A DNA stretch of 7,708 bases from Cyclobacteriaceae bacterium (GTDB lineage: Bacteria; Bacteroidota; Bacteroidia; Cytophagales; Cyclobacteriaceae). Every line of letters begins with the position of its first letter. Position 1 is the stretch's first letter. The stretch spans positions 1 through 7,708 of the forward strand of contig CANHCD010000082.1 in the NCBI GenBank assembly GCA_947458795.1, given 5' to 3'. Below are positions 1-7,190 of the stretch, piece after piece. Under the pieces are notes generated by a model. The model worked only from the letters and a program-made list of their open reading frames with translations. It searched no databases and was not told where the DNA came from. The position numbers and the translations under genes are program-made.

Positions 1-1325
1 GAGGCATCATCTACCCCCACCGCGATAATGTTATGGGAGTCATGCCCCACCGAGGATGCGATAGCCCCCGATTTCAAACCAAAATTTTTAATAAAAGCTA
101 GAGCTGGAGGGGCATCTTGGTAGCGATTTACCACCGTGATTTTGAGAATGTCTTTTTCCGGATTGGAATTCGCGAAGCCCTCTTGCATTAAAATTTCACC
201 TTGAATCTCGGGAGTGATCAGTTGCCCATCCAACGCTTCAATGACACGAACCTGCTTGCCCTGCGCGGGGAGTTGAAAGTCCTTTGGGGTTTTGGGTAAA
301 GTGTTGAAGTGGTTGATGACCTCATTTTTCACCCGAGGAATTCGTGTTTCTCCATCTTCAGCTACTTTTTTTCCTTGAATGTAGGTGGCGAGTACCTCAA
401 ATTTTTCTAGGTCCTTGACTACAATAAAATCCGCCCCATCTCCTTCTCGAAGTTGCCCTACCGGAAGGGAATAGTGGAGTATCGGATTGATGCATGCCGC
501 ACGCAGCACGTCAAACAGGTCTTTGCCTTTTGCGATTGCTCGGATGACCAGCTCGTTGATGTGGCTTAAGGCTAGGTTGTCCGGGTGCTTGTCGTCCGAA
601 CAAAAGAGCAGCATTTCGGGGTACTCATCGATTAGGTCAATTAGAGCCTCGAAGTTTTTGGCTGCGGAACCTTCCCGAATGGAGATTTTCATGCCAAGTT
701 TTATTTTCCCCAGTGCTTCCTCGTAGGTAAAGCATTCGTGGTCTGTACTTGGGCCTGCAGCTACGTATTTTTCAGCCAATTCACCCATTAAACCTGGAGC
801 ATGTCCGTCGATGGGCTTTCCATAGTGCTTGGAAACCCGAATTTTCTCCATGACCACAGGATCCCGGTTTACCGTTCCGGGCCAGTTCATCATCTCGGCG
901 AGGTATAAAATCTCCGGACGGCTCATCAAGGTTTCAATATCGGCTACATTGATTTCGCCTCCGGCAGTTTCAAAGGGGGTTGCGGGTACACAGGAAGGGG
1001 CACCAAAAAAGAAGTGAAAGGGCACCTGTTTTCCATTTTCAATCATGTATTCTACTCCCTGCATGCCACAGACATTTGCGATTTCGTGAGGATCAGAGAT
1101 GGTGGCCACGGTTCCATGAACGACCGCAAGTCGGGCAAATTCCGAAGGAACCAGCATGGAGGATTCCACATGGACATGGGCATCAATAAATCCTGGGAGG
1201 AGGTAGGGTAATCCGGGTTTGGAAGCTATTTTAGCTATTTTCTTAATTTTTTGGTCTTCCACCTCGAGGGCAACCGGGTAGATTTGCCGGAGGTGGAGGT
1301 CAATTAGCTGCGCTTCTAGGATCAT
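1..1325 (-). CDS. ade: Adenine deaminase, C-terminus cut by the window edge
   Basis: Adenine deaminase hydrolyses adenine to hypoxanthine and ammonia in the cytoplasm, for purine salvage. The minus-strand frame is open for 441 codons and runs off the left edge; family members are usually about 540 to 600 residues, so roughly the last fifth is missing. Visible motifs of the metal-dependent amidohydrolase fold are PGFIDAHVHVESS (residues 44-56, metal ligands H50 and H52), SDPHEIANV (77-85), EMMN (144-147), DGHAPG (173-178), DHECFT (195-200), SIREGSAAKN (215-224), FCSDDKHPDN (241-250) and GHDSHNI (427-433). This set is characteristic of Ade rather than of dihydroorotase or imidazolonepropionase. 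The ATG at 1325 is chosen because the N-terminus then matches the usual short lead-in to the amidohydrolase barrel; no Shine-Dalgarno is seen, and an in-frame TTG lies 15 bases upstream. It is transcribed divergently from cmk. No minus-strand promoter could be recognised. Confidence 0.95.
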   Translation of the reverse strand, partial: MILEAQLIDLHLRQIYPVALEVEDQKIKKIAKIASKPGLPYLLPGFIDAHVHVESSMLVPSEFARLAVVHGTVATISDPHEIANVCGMQGVEYMIENGKQVPFHFFFGAPSCVPATPFETAGGEINVADIETLMSRPEILYLAEMMNWPGTVNRDPVVMEKIRVSKHYGKPIDGHAPGLMGELAEKYVAAGPSTDHECFTYEEALGKIKLGMKISIREGSAAKNFEALIDLIDEYPEMLLFCSDDKHPDNLALSHINELVIRAIAKGKDLFDVLRAACINPILHYSLPVGQLREGDGADFIVVKDLEKFEVLATYIQGKKVAEDGETRIPRVKNEVINHFNTLPKTPKDFQLPAQGKQVRVIEALDGQLITPEIQGEILMQEGFANSNPEKDILKITVVNRYQDAPPALAFIKNFGLKSGAIASSVGHDSHNIIAVGVDDA

Positions 1326-1457
1326 GGAATGGGGATGCAATGGATAAATTATTTTGATTGATTTTACAGCAATGATCTTTGATTTTTTGAAGATAGGTAC
1401 TGCTAAAACTACTATATTTGCCCAGATTTTAGGCAGTAAAATAAGATAGGTTTTTTG
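1326..1457. other. Divergent intergenic spacer between ade and cmk
   Basis: This 132-base AT-rich stretch separates the divergent ade and cmk starts, so it must hold the promoters of both transcription units. A Bacteroidota-type -7 motif for the rightward unit is visible and listed separately. On the minus strand I searched for the same motif, which would read CAAAnnTA on the plus strand, and found none; the nearest is a one-mismatch site, TAGTTTTA, at 1404-1411. No small ORF, repeat or strong hairpin stands out. Confidence 0.7.
1386..1420 (+). promoter_or_regulatory. Candidate Bacteroidota promoter for cmk-ispH
   Basis: TATATTTG at 1413-1420 is a perfect match to the TAnnTTTG -7 consensus of the Bacteroidota housekeeping sigma factor. 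A TTTG at 1386-1389 could be the -33 element, though its 23-base spacing is slightly longer than the usual 19 to 21. Transcription would begin near 1427, leaving a leader of about 30 bases before the cmk ATG at 1458. The motif match is read directly; promoter activity is inferred. Confidence 0.55.
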
Positions 1458-2138
1458 ATGAACAAGATTGTCATCGCCATAGACGGGTATTCGGGTTGTG
1501 GAAAAAGTTCGACTGCGAAGGAGGTAGCCAAGAAACTTGGCTTTACCTACATCGATTCTGGCGCCATGTATCGCGCCACCGCCTTACATTTTTTAAATGA
1601 AAATCTATCTCCACTACGTGCTGAAGATGTGGAAAAAGGCTTGAAAGGTCTTCAAATTTCTTTTCAGTTCAATCCAACCACATCCCAACAGGAAACCTAC
1701 CTCAACGGGGTCAATGTGGAGGATGAGATTCGAACGATGCGAATTTCCGAGCGAGTGAGTGAGGTGGCAACGGTGAAGGCCATTCGTACTGCCCTTGTAG
1801 CCCAGCAACAGCAGCTAGGTCAAAAAAAGGGGGTGGTCATGGATGGAAGAGATATTGGCTCTGTGGTTTTCCCGGAGGCGGAACTGAAACTTTTCATGAC
1901 CGCAGACGTAGAGACACGCGCACAGCGTCGCCAACTTGAATTGCTAGCCAAGGGGGAACAGGCATCCTTAGAAGAGATCAAATTGAACTTAGAAAGTAGG
2001 GATGAGGTAGACTCCAACAGGACTGAAAGCCCCTTGCTGAAAGTTTCCGATGCAATCGAAATTGACACCAGCTCCTTGACTTTTTCCGAACAAGTGGAAC
2101 AAATCATCGACTTGGTAAAAAAAGTAACGCTTAACTAA
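1458..2138 (+). CDS. cmk: Cytidylate kinase (CMP/dCMP kinase)
   Basis: Cytidylate kinase is a cytoplasmic enzyme that transfers phosphate from ATP to CMP or dCMP, giving the diphosphates needed for RNA, DNA and phospholipid synthesis. The 226-residue product has the normal length for the family. It opens with a beta strand and a P-loop (GYSGCGKSS, residues 10-18, with K16), followed by YIDSGAMYRA (31-40), the CMP-binding MDGRDIGSVVFP segment (128-139) and the lid-region motif RDEVDSNR (181-188), all typical of bacterial Cmk. The ATG at 1458 is preferred; a TTG immediately before it would add one residue but is not needed. No Shine-Dalgarno is evident beyond a weak purine run, as is common in Bacteroidota. 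The gene lies 7 bases before ispH, so the two are probably cotranscribed from the promoter near 1413. The cmk-ispH pairing recurs in other bacteria. Confidence 0.96.
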   Translation: MNKIVIAIDGYSGCGKSSTAKEVAKKLGFTYIDSGAMYRATALHFLNENLSPLRAEDVEKGLKGLQISFQFNPTTSQQETYLNGVNVEDEIRTMRISERVSEVATVKAIRTALVAQQQQLGQKKGVVMDGRDIGSVVFPEAELKLFMTADVETRAQRRQLELLAKGEQASLEEIKLNLESRDEVDSNRTESPLLKVSDAIEIDTSSLTFSEQVEQIIDLVKKVTLN

Positions 2139-2145
2139 TTAACCT

Positions 2146-3042
2146 ATGCAAGTAACCATTGACAAGAATTCAGGGTATTGTTTCGGGGTAGAATTTGCCA
2201 TCAAGATGGCAGAGGATGAGATGGAGGATAAAGAGCCATTGTATTGTCTTGGAGATATTGTCCACAACGACATGGAAGTCAAGCGATTAACGGACAAGGG
2301 CTTGGTGGTGATTGATCGTGAAAAGCTTCAAGGATTGAGCAATTGTAAAGTATTGATTCGTGCGCATGGCGAGCCACCAGAAACCTACCGACTGGCGATT
2401 GAAAATAACATTGAATTGATTGATGCTTCCTGCCCAGTCGTCCTTAAGCTCCAGCATCGGGTAAAAAATGCCTTTGATAAAATGGAGCGTGAAAATGGTC
2501 AGATTGTCATTTATGGAAAAAAGGGGCATGCTGAAGTCATTGGACTTACTGGACAGACCTTAGAAAAAGCAATTGTGGTGATGGGGGATGCTGATTTGGA
2601 AAAGATAGATTACAGCCGACCGGTTACTTTATTTAGTCAGACCACCAAGAGCACCAAAGGCTTTTATGCCCTATCCGAAAAAATCGAAGAAAAAATCAAA
2701 TCCACCAAAGGGGAGTTGACCGAGATTGATTTCAATTCCAACGATTCGATCTGCAGGCAAGTGTCCAATCGGGAGCCTCAGCTCCAGCGTTTTTCTCAAG
2801 AAAACGAGGTCATCCTTTTTGTTTCAGGAAAGAAAAGTTCCAATGGCATGGCCTTGTATCAGGTCTGCCTTTCTGAAAACCCAAGGAGCTATTTCATTGA
2901 GAGTGAAGAAGAAATTGAGCTCTCATGGTTTCAAAATGCTGAGCGTGTAGGGATTTGTGGCGCCACATCCACACCGATGTGGTTGATGGAGCAGGTGAAG
3001 GCCTATGTGGATGGCATTGAGGAACATTTGCTACAAGATTAA
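2146..3042 (+). CDS. ispH: 4-hydroxy-3-methylbut-2-enyl diphosphate reductase (IspH/LytB)
   Basis: IspH catalyses the last step of the methylerythritol phosphate pathway: it reductively dehydrates HMBPP to isopentenyl and dimethylallyl diphosphate with a [4Fe-4S] cluster. The 298-residue product, slightly longer than the E. coli enzyme, keeps all three cluster cysteines: C12 (SGYCFGV), C96 (DASCPVV) and C203 (DSICRQV). Substrate-site residues are also present: H40 (DIVHND), H74 (RAHGEP), H128 and E130 (KKGHAEV), T166-T167 (SQTTKS), S231-S232-N233 (KKSSNG) and S275 (GATSTP). The context of the third cysteine, ICRQVSNRE, differs from the proteobacterial form but, as I recall, is the usual Bacteroidota variant. 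The ATG at 2146 places C12 at the expected position. It follows cmk by 7 bases with no room for a promoter, so it belongs to the same transcript. Having this gene implies that the organism uses the MEP route rather than the mevalonate route. Confidence 0.97.
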   Translation: MQVTIDKNSGYCFGVEFAIKMAEDEMEDKEPLYCLGDIVHNDMEVKRLTDKGLVVIDREKLQGLSNCKVLIRAHGEPPETYRLAIENNIELIDASCPVVLKLQHRVKNAFDKMERENGQIVIYGKKGHAEVIGLTGQTLEKAIVVMGDADLEKIDYSRPVTLFSQTTKSTKGFYALSEKIEEKIKSTKGELTEIDFNSNDSICRQVSNREPQLQRFSQENEVILFVSGKKSSNGMALYQVCLSENPRSYFIESEEEIELSWFQNAERVGICGATSTPMWLMEQVKAYVDGIEEHLLQD

Positions 3043-3166
3043 GGCTAGCTATCCACAGCAATTACCATTAATAAAAGTTCCAACAATTAATGTGTAGTGC
3101 ACTCTATCTCAAAAGGTTTTTTATTAACTTTGTGGCGTTTTTAAAGGCTTATAGTTCCATACAGAT
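3043..3166. other. Spacer between ispH and nqrA
   Basis: The spacer is AT-rich and is the only gap in the rightward genes large enough for a new promoter. It contains an inverted repeat, CATTAAT (3066-3072) with ATTAATG (3086-3092), around a 13-base loop. The stem is weak and lacks a T tract, so it is a poor terminator. It also holds a perfect 8-base palindrome AGTGCACT at 3096-3103 and a TAnnTTTG promoter motif. No strong intrinsic terminator for cmk-ispH is visible, so read-through into nqr is possible. Confidence 0.6.
3125..3132 (+). promoter_or_regulatory. Candidate Bacteroidota -7 promoter element for the nqr operon
   Basis: TAACTTTG matches the TAnnTTTG -7 consensus exactly. Transcription would begin near 3139, giving a leader of about 27 bases before the nqrA ATG, close to the arrangement before cmk. 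No convincing TTTG -33 element is seen 19 to 23 bases upstream, which leaves the call tentative and could mean a weak or activator-dependent promoter. Confidence 0.5.
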
Positions 3167-4516
3167 ATGTCAAAAATAGTGAAGCTTAAAAAAGGATTCG
3201 ATCTAAAGCTAGTAGGAAAGGCTCCCTTAGAGTTTTTGCAAGTAGCAGCAGCGACGACCTTTGCCATTAAACCATCGGATTTTCCGGGTATTCAGCGTCC
3301 TAAAGTGCTAGTTAATGAGGGAGATACTGTAAAAGCAGGCACTCCGATCCTCATGGATAAGGCCATGGAGCAGGTAATCTATGCTTCTCCAGTGTCTGGA
3401 GAAATTGTAGAGATCAAAAGGGGTGACAAGAGAAAGCTTTTGGAAATAAAGATTCTTGCCGACGCCACCGTTACACATGAAAAATCAGGTGCTTTGGACC
3501 TCGGACAAGATCGAGCGACGCTAGCGGGCAAACTTGCTGCTTCTGGTGTTTGGCCAAATGTGATTCAGCGACCTTTTGGCATTGTTGCCAATCCTGCTGA
3601 CAACCCGAAAGCCATTTTTGTGTCTGGATTTGACACGCATCCACTTGCTCCCGAAGTTCCATTCTTGCTACAAGGTGAGGAGCGCTATTTTCAGGCGGGG
3701 ATCGATGCGCTTTCCAAATTGACTACTGGAAAAGTCCACCTCAATGTGGACGGTTCAAAGGCTGTTCCTGCTATTTTTTCAGGAATTAAAAATGCTCAAG
3801 TCAACCAGTTTTCTGGCCCACACCCTGCTGGAAATGTGGGGACTCAAATTCACCACCTTGATCCAATAAATAAAGGAGATGTTGCTTGGACAGTTTCTCC
3901 ATTTGGGGTGGCTCAAATCGGAAAATTTGTTTTGGAAGGCATTTACGATGCTTCCAAGGTAATTGCCTTGACAGGTTCTGAGATGAGTCAAAAAGGCTAT
4001 GTAAAGACGTATACGGGAGCCAATGTGAGCACCTTATTAGGAGGAATAGCTCAGCCTGAGACTTTACGTATCATTTCTGGCAATGTATTGACAGGTGAAA
4101 AAGTTGAAAAAGACGGATACTTAGGATTTTACCACAACCAAGTTACTGTAATTCCTGAAGGGAAATACGAGGAGTTCTTGGGTTGGTTGAAGCCAAGTGC
4201 TACCAAACTTAGCTTTCACAAGGCGATTGGCATGTTCTCATTTCTCAAGAGTGGAGAATTCAAAGTAGACACCAATACGCACGGAGAAGAGCGTCCATTT
4301 GTAGTTTCTGGAGTATTTGAGAAAGTGATGCCGATGGACATTTTACCTACCTACTTATTCAAGGCGATCGTGACCGAGGACTTTGATGAGATGGAGGAGC
4401 TCGGTTTGTATGAAGTGATTGAGGAAGATGTGGCGCTTTGCGAATTTGTAGATCCATCCAAAAATGAGCTACAAGAGCTTGTTCGTCACGGGATTGAATT
4501 GTTAATGTATAATTAA
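3167..4516 (+). CDS. nqrA: Na+-translocating NADH:quinone reductase subunit A
   Basis: NqrA is the cytoplasmic-face, cofactor-free subunit of the six-subunit Na+-NQR, and is related to RnfC and to the NADH-binding subunit family of complex I; it has been implicated in quinone binding. The 449-residue product has the family length and lacks a signal peptide or membrane segments. The N-terminal half carries a barrel with a biotinyl/lipoyl-like segment (about residues 35-98, including VNEGDTVKAGTPIL and ASPVSGEIVEI). It is followed by FVSGFDTHPLAP (151-162) and SGPHPAGNVGTQIHHLDPIN (216-235), both strongly typical of NqrA and not of RnfC, which would also have ferredoxin-type cysteine motifs that are absent here. 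The ATG at 3167 fits the expected N-terminus (KLKKGFDLKL). It opens the operon, with nqrB starting 3 bases after its stop codon. Confidence 0.97.
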   Translation: MSKIVKLKKGFDLKLVGKAPLEFLQVAAATTFAIKPSDFPGIQRPKVLVNEGDTVKAGTPILMDKAMEQVIYASPVSGEIVEIKRGDKRKLLEIKILADATVTHEKSGALDLGQDRATLAGKLAASGVWPNVIQRPFGIVANPADNPKAIFVSGFDTHPLAPEVPFLLQGEERYFQAGIDALSKLTTGKVHLNVDGSKAVPAIFSGIKNAQVNQFSGPHPAGNVGTQIHHLDPINKGDVAWTVSPFGVAQIGKFVLEGIYDASKVIALTGSEMSQKGYVKTYTGANVSTLLGGIAQPETLRIISGNVLTGEKVEKDGYLGFYHNQVTVIPEGKYEEFLGWLKPSATKLSFHKAIGMFSFLKSGEFKVDTNTHGEERPFVVSGVFEKVMPMDILPTYLFKAIVTEDFDEMEELGLYEVIEEDVALCEFVDPSKNELQELVRHGIELLMYN

Positions 4517-4519
4517 GCT

Positions 4520-5719
4520 ATGAAGTTATTACAAAATCTCTTCGATGGAATGAAGCCAAACTTTGAGAAGGGCGGCAAGTGGGAAAAATTCCATACCCTC
4601 TATGAAGGGCATAGAACGATTGCCTTTGCCCCTGACTTGATTACCAAGTCCAAAGGCGCACAAATCAAAGATGCTACAGATTTAAAGCGAGTGATGATCA
4701 CAGTTGTGATTGCCATGATCCCAGCTTTACTGTTCGGTATCTTAAATATTGGTCATCAGCACTTCATTGCGACTGGTGGTGAAGCAACCTTCCTCGACAA
4801 GGCAATTTTCGGTGCGCTTACTGTGCTCCCTACCTTGATTGTATCCTATGCGGTTGGTTTGGCTACTGAATTTACCTTCTGTGTCATTCGTAACCACCCG
4901 ATTTCAGAAGGGTATTTGGTAACGGGAATGCTGATTGCGTTGGTGATGCCTCCATTTATTCCGCTCTGGCAGGTGGCTTTGGCTACTATTTTTGCGGTAG
5001 TGATTGGAAAAGAGGTATTTGGTGGCACGGGGATGAATATTCTCAATGTGGCCATGACCGCTAGAGCATTTCTATACTTTGCTTATCCAGCGCAAATCTC
5101 TGGAGATTTGGTATGGACCTATCTTGGAGACAAGACTGCAGTAGATGGATTTTCTGGAGCAACTGCCTTAGCAGTAGCCTACAATTCAAGTATCGATGGC
5201 ACTCCAGTCGTGGAGGCCTTGAATTCGCACAATGCAGCACTTGGAGCTGATTACAGTTTCATGAGCATGTTTATGGGTTGGATTCCTGGTTCGATAGGAG
5301 AGACTTCCACCTTGATGGCATTGATCGGTGCTGTGATCCTAGTAGCTACTGGTGTAGCAAGCTGGAAGATTATTGTAGGTGGATTTAGTGGAGCCTATGC
5401 AATGGGCCTAGTCATGAATGCTCTGCAAGTAAACGAATTTATGGCCATGCCAGCACACTACCATTTGGTAATGGGAGGTTTGGCTTTTGGAGTTGTATTT
5501 ATGGCTACTGACCCTGTATCTGCAGCGCAAACAGAGGTAGGTAAATGGATTTACGGAATCTTGATTGGGGTGTTAACTGTCATCATTCGTGTGACCAACC
5601 CAGCATATCCCGAAGGAATCATGTTGGCGGTACTCTTTATGAATGTGGTGGCGCCATTGATTGATCACTATGTAGTTAAGGCAAATAAAACAAGGAGGTT
5701 ACAACGTGCAACAGTCTAA
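4520..5719 (+). CDS. nqrB: Na+-translocating NADH:quinone reductase subunit B (FMN-bearing membrane subunit)
   Basis: NqrB is a polytopic inner-membrane subunit that carries a covalently attached FMN, also binds riboflavin, and takes part in quinone reduction and Na+ transport. The 399-residue product has the family length, with a soluble N-terminal stretch of about 55 residues and then roughly ten hydrophobic segments (for example near 57-80, 95-115, 133-162, 263-285, 316-335 and 366-382). The flavinylation motif is DGFSGATALA (209-218), where T215 would be the phosphoester-linked residue. Other conserved blocks are GKEVFGGTGMNILN (163-176) and MATDPVSAAQTEVGKW (328-343). The first ATG after nqrA is used; the 3-base gap suggests translational coupling. 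The last 14 bases overlap nqrC in another frame and lie just after the ribosome binding site for that gene. RnfD is the paralogous alternative, but the neighbours and length favour NqrB. Confidence 0.97.
   Translation: MKLLQNLFDGMKPNFEKGGKWEKFHTLYEGHRTIAFAPDLITKSKGAQIKDATDLKRVMITVVIAMIPALLFGILNIGHQHFIATGGEATFLDKAIFGALTVLPTLIVSYAVGLATEFTFCVIRNHPISEGYLVTGMLIALVMPPFIPLWQVALATIFAVVIGKEVFGGTGMNILNVAMTARAFLYFAYPAQISGDLVWTYLGDKTAVDGFSGATALAVAYNSSIDGTPVVEALNSHNAALGADYSFMSMFMGWIPGSIGETSTLMALIGAVILVATGVASWKIIVGGFSGAYAMGLVMNALQVNEFMAMPAHYHLVMGGLAFGVVFMATDPVSAAQTEVGKWIYGILIGVLTVIIRVTNPAYPEGIMLAVLFMNVVAPLIDHYVVKANKTRRLQRATV
5692..5699 (+). promoter_or_regulatory. Perfect Shine-Dalgarno site for nqrC inside nqrB
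   Basis: AAGGAGGT is fully complementary to the canonical 16S rRNA 3' end and sits 6 bases before the GTG at 5706. It lies within the nqrB coding sequence, near its end. This settles the GTG as the nqrC start. No other gene in the window has a comparable site. Confidence 0.8.
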
Positions 5720-6464
5720 TACTTACATCATCGTCTATTCTGCTGTGTTGACCATTATCTTGGGATTGTTACTCTCAGGATCAGCACAGGTACTTGGCCC
5801 TTGGCAGCAAGAAGCCATCGCTTTGGATAAGAAAAAGCAAATTTTGGGAGCTGTGATTTCTGCAGAAGAAATTGCCGCAATGACTCCTGAGCAAGTGAAT
5901 GCCTTTTATTCTTCTCGAATCTCCTCCACTGTAGTGGACCTTACTGGTAAAGAAATTACCACCGAAGGAGTAAGTGCAGAGAAAGTTGAAATCGCGAAGG
6001 ATTACAAGAAGCCGGCTGAAGAGCGTGCCTATCCCATATTTATCTATCATGCAGAAGGCAATCCTGAAGCCGTAGAATCTTACATCTTCCCGATGTATGG
6101 AGCAGGTCTATGGGATGCAATTTGGGGGTACCTTGCCCTTGATACAGACATGAACACCATTGGTGGGATTACCCTAGCTCACGCTGCAGAGACCCCAGGT
6201 CTAGGCGCCCGAATTACAGAAGCTAAAGTGCAAGAGCGTTATGTAGGGAAGAAAATTTTTGATGAATCTGGTGCCTTGGTTACCGTGATGATGCAAAAAG
6301 GAGAGGGCAAAGAGTATGGAGATGATGCGCATAAAGTAGATGGCATGTCTGGTGCTACAATCACAGGAAATGGAGTGAATAACATGCTCAAGGCTTACAT
6401 GGGATACTATGAAAGCTATATCAAAGCAAAATCAACTCCTAAGGCAGCTGTTGCTGCACTTTAA
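5706..6464 (+). CDS. nqrC: Na+-translocating NADH:quinone reductase subunit C (FMN-bearing)
   Basis: NqrC holds the second covalent FMN of Na+-NQR in a soluble domain outside the cytoplasmic membrane, anchored by one N-terminal helix. The 252-residue product shows that helix at about 7-30 and then a hydrophilic FMN-binding domain. Conserved blocks are GAGLWDAIWGYLAL (132-145), HAAETPGLGARI (159-170) and the flavinylation motif DGMSGATITGNGV (212-224), in which T218 is the expected FMN attachment residue. The attachment normally needs the flavin transferase ApbE, which is not in the window. The GTG start at 5706 is supported by the adjoining AAGGAGGT and gives a complete anchor helix; it overlaps nqrB by 14 bases. 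The C-terminus ends in a short Ala/Lys-rich tail (about 240-252) after the conserved domain, of no known role. RnfG is the closest relative, but gene order argues for NqrC. Confidence 0.96.
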   Translation: MQQSNTYIIVYSAVLTIILGLLLSGSAQVLGPWQQEAIALDKKKQILGAVISAEEIAAMTPEQVNAFYSSRISSTVVDLTGKEITTEGVSAEKVEIAKDYKKPAEERAYPIFIYHAEGNPEAVESYIFPMYGAGLWDAIWGYLALDTDMNTIGGITLAHAAETPGLGARITEAKVQERYVGKKIFDESGALVTVMMQKGEGKEYGDDAHKVDGMSGATITGNGVNNMLKAYMGYYESYIKAKSTPKAAVAAL

Positions 6465-6490
6465 CATTCACTCATTCAAACAACTTACTT

Positions 6491-7174
6491 ATGAGTACTG
6501 AAACATTAGAAAAGGAAGTGGTAGTTAAGCCTTCAGAGGCTTTACTCTCGAAGAGGAGAAAAAAATTAATCACAGACCCGCTTATTGATGACAATCCAGT
6601 GACGGTACAGGTACTTGGTATTTGCTCCTCCTTGGCTGTTACCACACAAATGCAGCCTACCTTGGTTATGGCAATCTCTGTAATCTTTGTAGTTGCCTTG
6701 TCCAACTTTGCGATATCCTTGATGCGGAATACCATTCCAGCTCGAGTTCGTATCATTGTGCAATTGGCGGTTGTAGCTACCCTGGTAACTATTGTAAGTG
6801 AGATTTTGAAAGCTTTTGCTTACGATATGTACAAAGAGCTGTCTGTATTTATTGGATTGATTATCACCAACTGTATCGTAATGGGTAGATTGGAAGCTTT
6901 TGCGATGGGCAATAAGCCTTACGATTCCATGCTTGATGGTTTGGGATCAGCGCTTGGCTACTCCTGGATTATTCTTACCGTTGCTTTCTTCAGAGAGCTT
7001 TGGGGTTCTGGAGCTGTTTTTGGTGTTCCCGTTTTCCAGTATGTTTCCAGCTGGTTTGGCCCAGATTTCAAGTTGGCCACCAATGGTTTGATGGTGACAC
7101 CAGTAGGTGCATTTATTATTTTGGGTTTGATTGTTTGGGTACAACGTACCAAAACAGGCTATGTTGAACATTAA
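6491..7174 (+). CDS. nqrD: Na+-translocating NADH:quinone reductase subunit D
   Basis: NqrD is an integral membrane subunit that pairs with its paralogue NqrE. Each gives two cysteines to an iron-sulfur centre buried in the membrane between the NqrF and NqrC flavins. The 227-residue product has about six hydrophobic segments (near 39-54, 56-78, 84-108, 117-133, 152-168 and 198-216). The two ligand cysteines are visible as C45 (LGICSSLAVT) and C128 (TNCIVMGR). The conserved LMRNTIPARVRIIVQL segment (77-92) and FFRELWGSG (166-174) support the family. The N-terminus is about 16 residues longer before the first cysteine than in Vibrio NqrD; this hydrophilic, charged part (residues 1-25) begins at the only reasonable ATG. 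It starts 26 bases after nqrC with no Shine-Dalgarno sequence. RnfE is the paralogous alternative. Confidence 0.95.
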   Translation: MSTETLEKEVVVKPSEALLSKRRKKLITDPLIDDNPVTVQVLGICSSLAVTTQMQPTLVMAISVIFVVALSNFAISLMRNTIPARVRIIVQLAVVATLVTIVSEILKAFAYDMYKELSVFIGLIITNCIVMGRLEAFAMGNKPYDSMLDGLGSALGYSWIILTVAFFRELWGSGAVFGVPVFQYVSSWFGPDFKLATNGLMVTPVGAFIILGLIVWVQRTKTGYVEH

Positions 7175-7190
7175 TTAAGAAAAGCTGACC

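Noticed and set aside
487..1211. Several plus-strand open frames of 62 to 79 codons in the left part of the window
   Set aside because: They lie opposite the ade coding sequence, which has unmistakable family motifs throughout; they resemble no family and are shadows of it.
2746..2790. Unusual sequence around the third cluster cysteine of IspH (ICRQVSNRE)
   Set aside because: It differs from the E. coli pattern but appears to be the normal Bacteroidota form, and all three cysteines are present.
3066..3092. Inverted repeat CATTAAT/ATTAATG as a terminator after ispH
   Set aside because: The 7-bp stem is AT-rich, has a 13-base loop, and no T tract follows, so it is unlikely to terminate transcription.
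6444..6457. Small hairpin GCAGC-TGTT-GCTGC at the end of nqrC
   Set aside because: The stem is only 5 bp, lies in alanine codons and is not followed by a T run; it is best explained by the Ala-rich protein tail.
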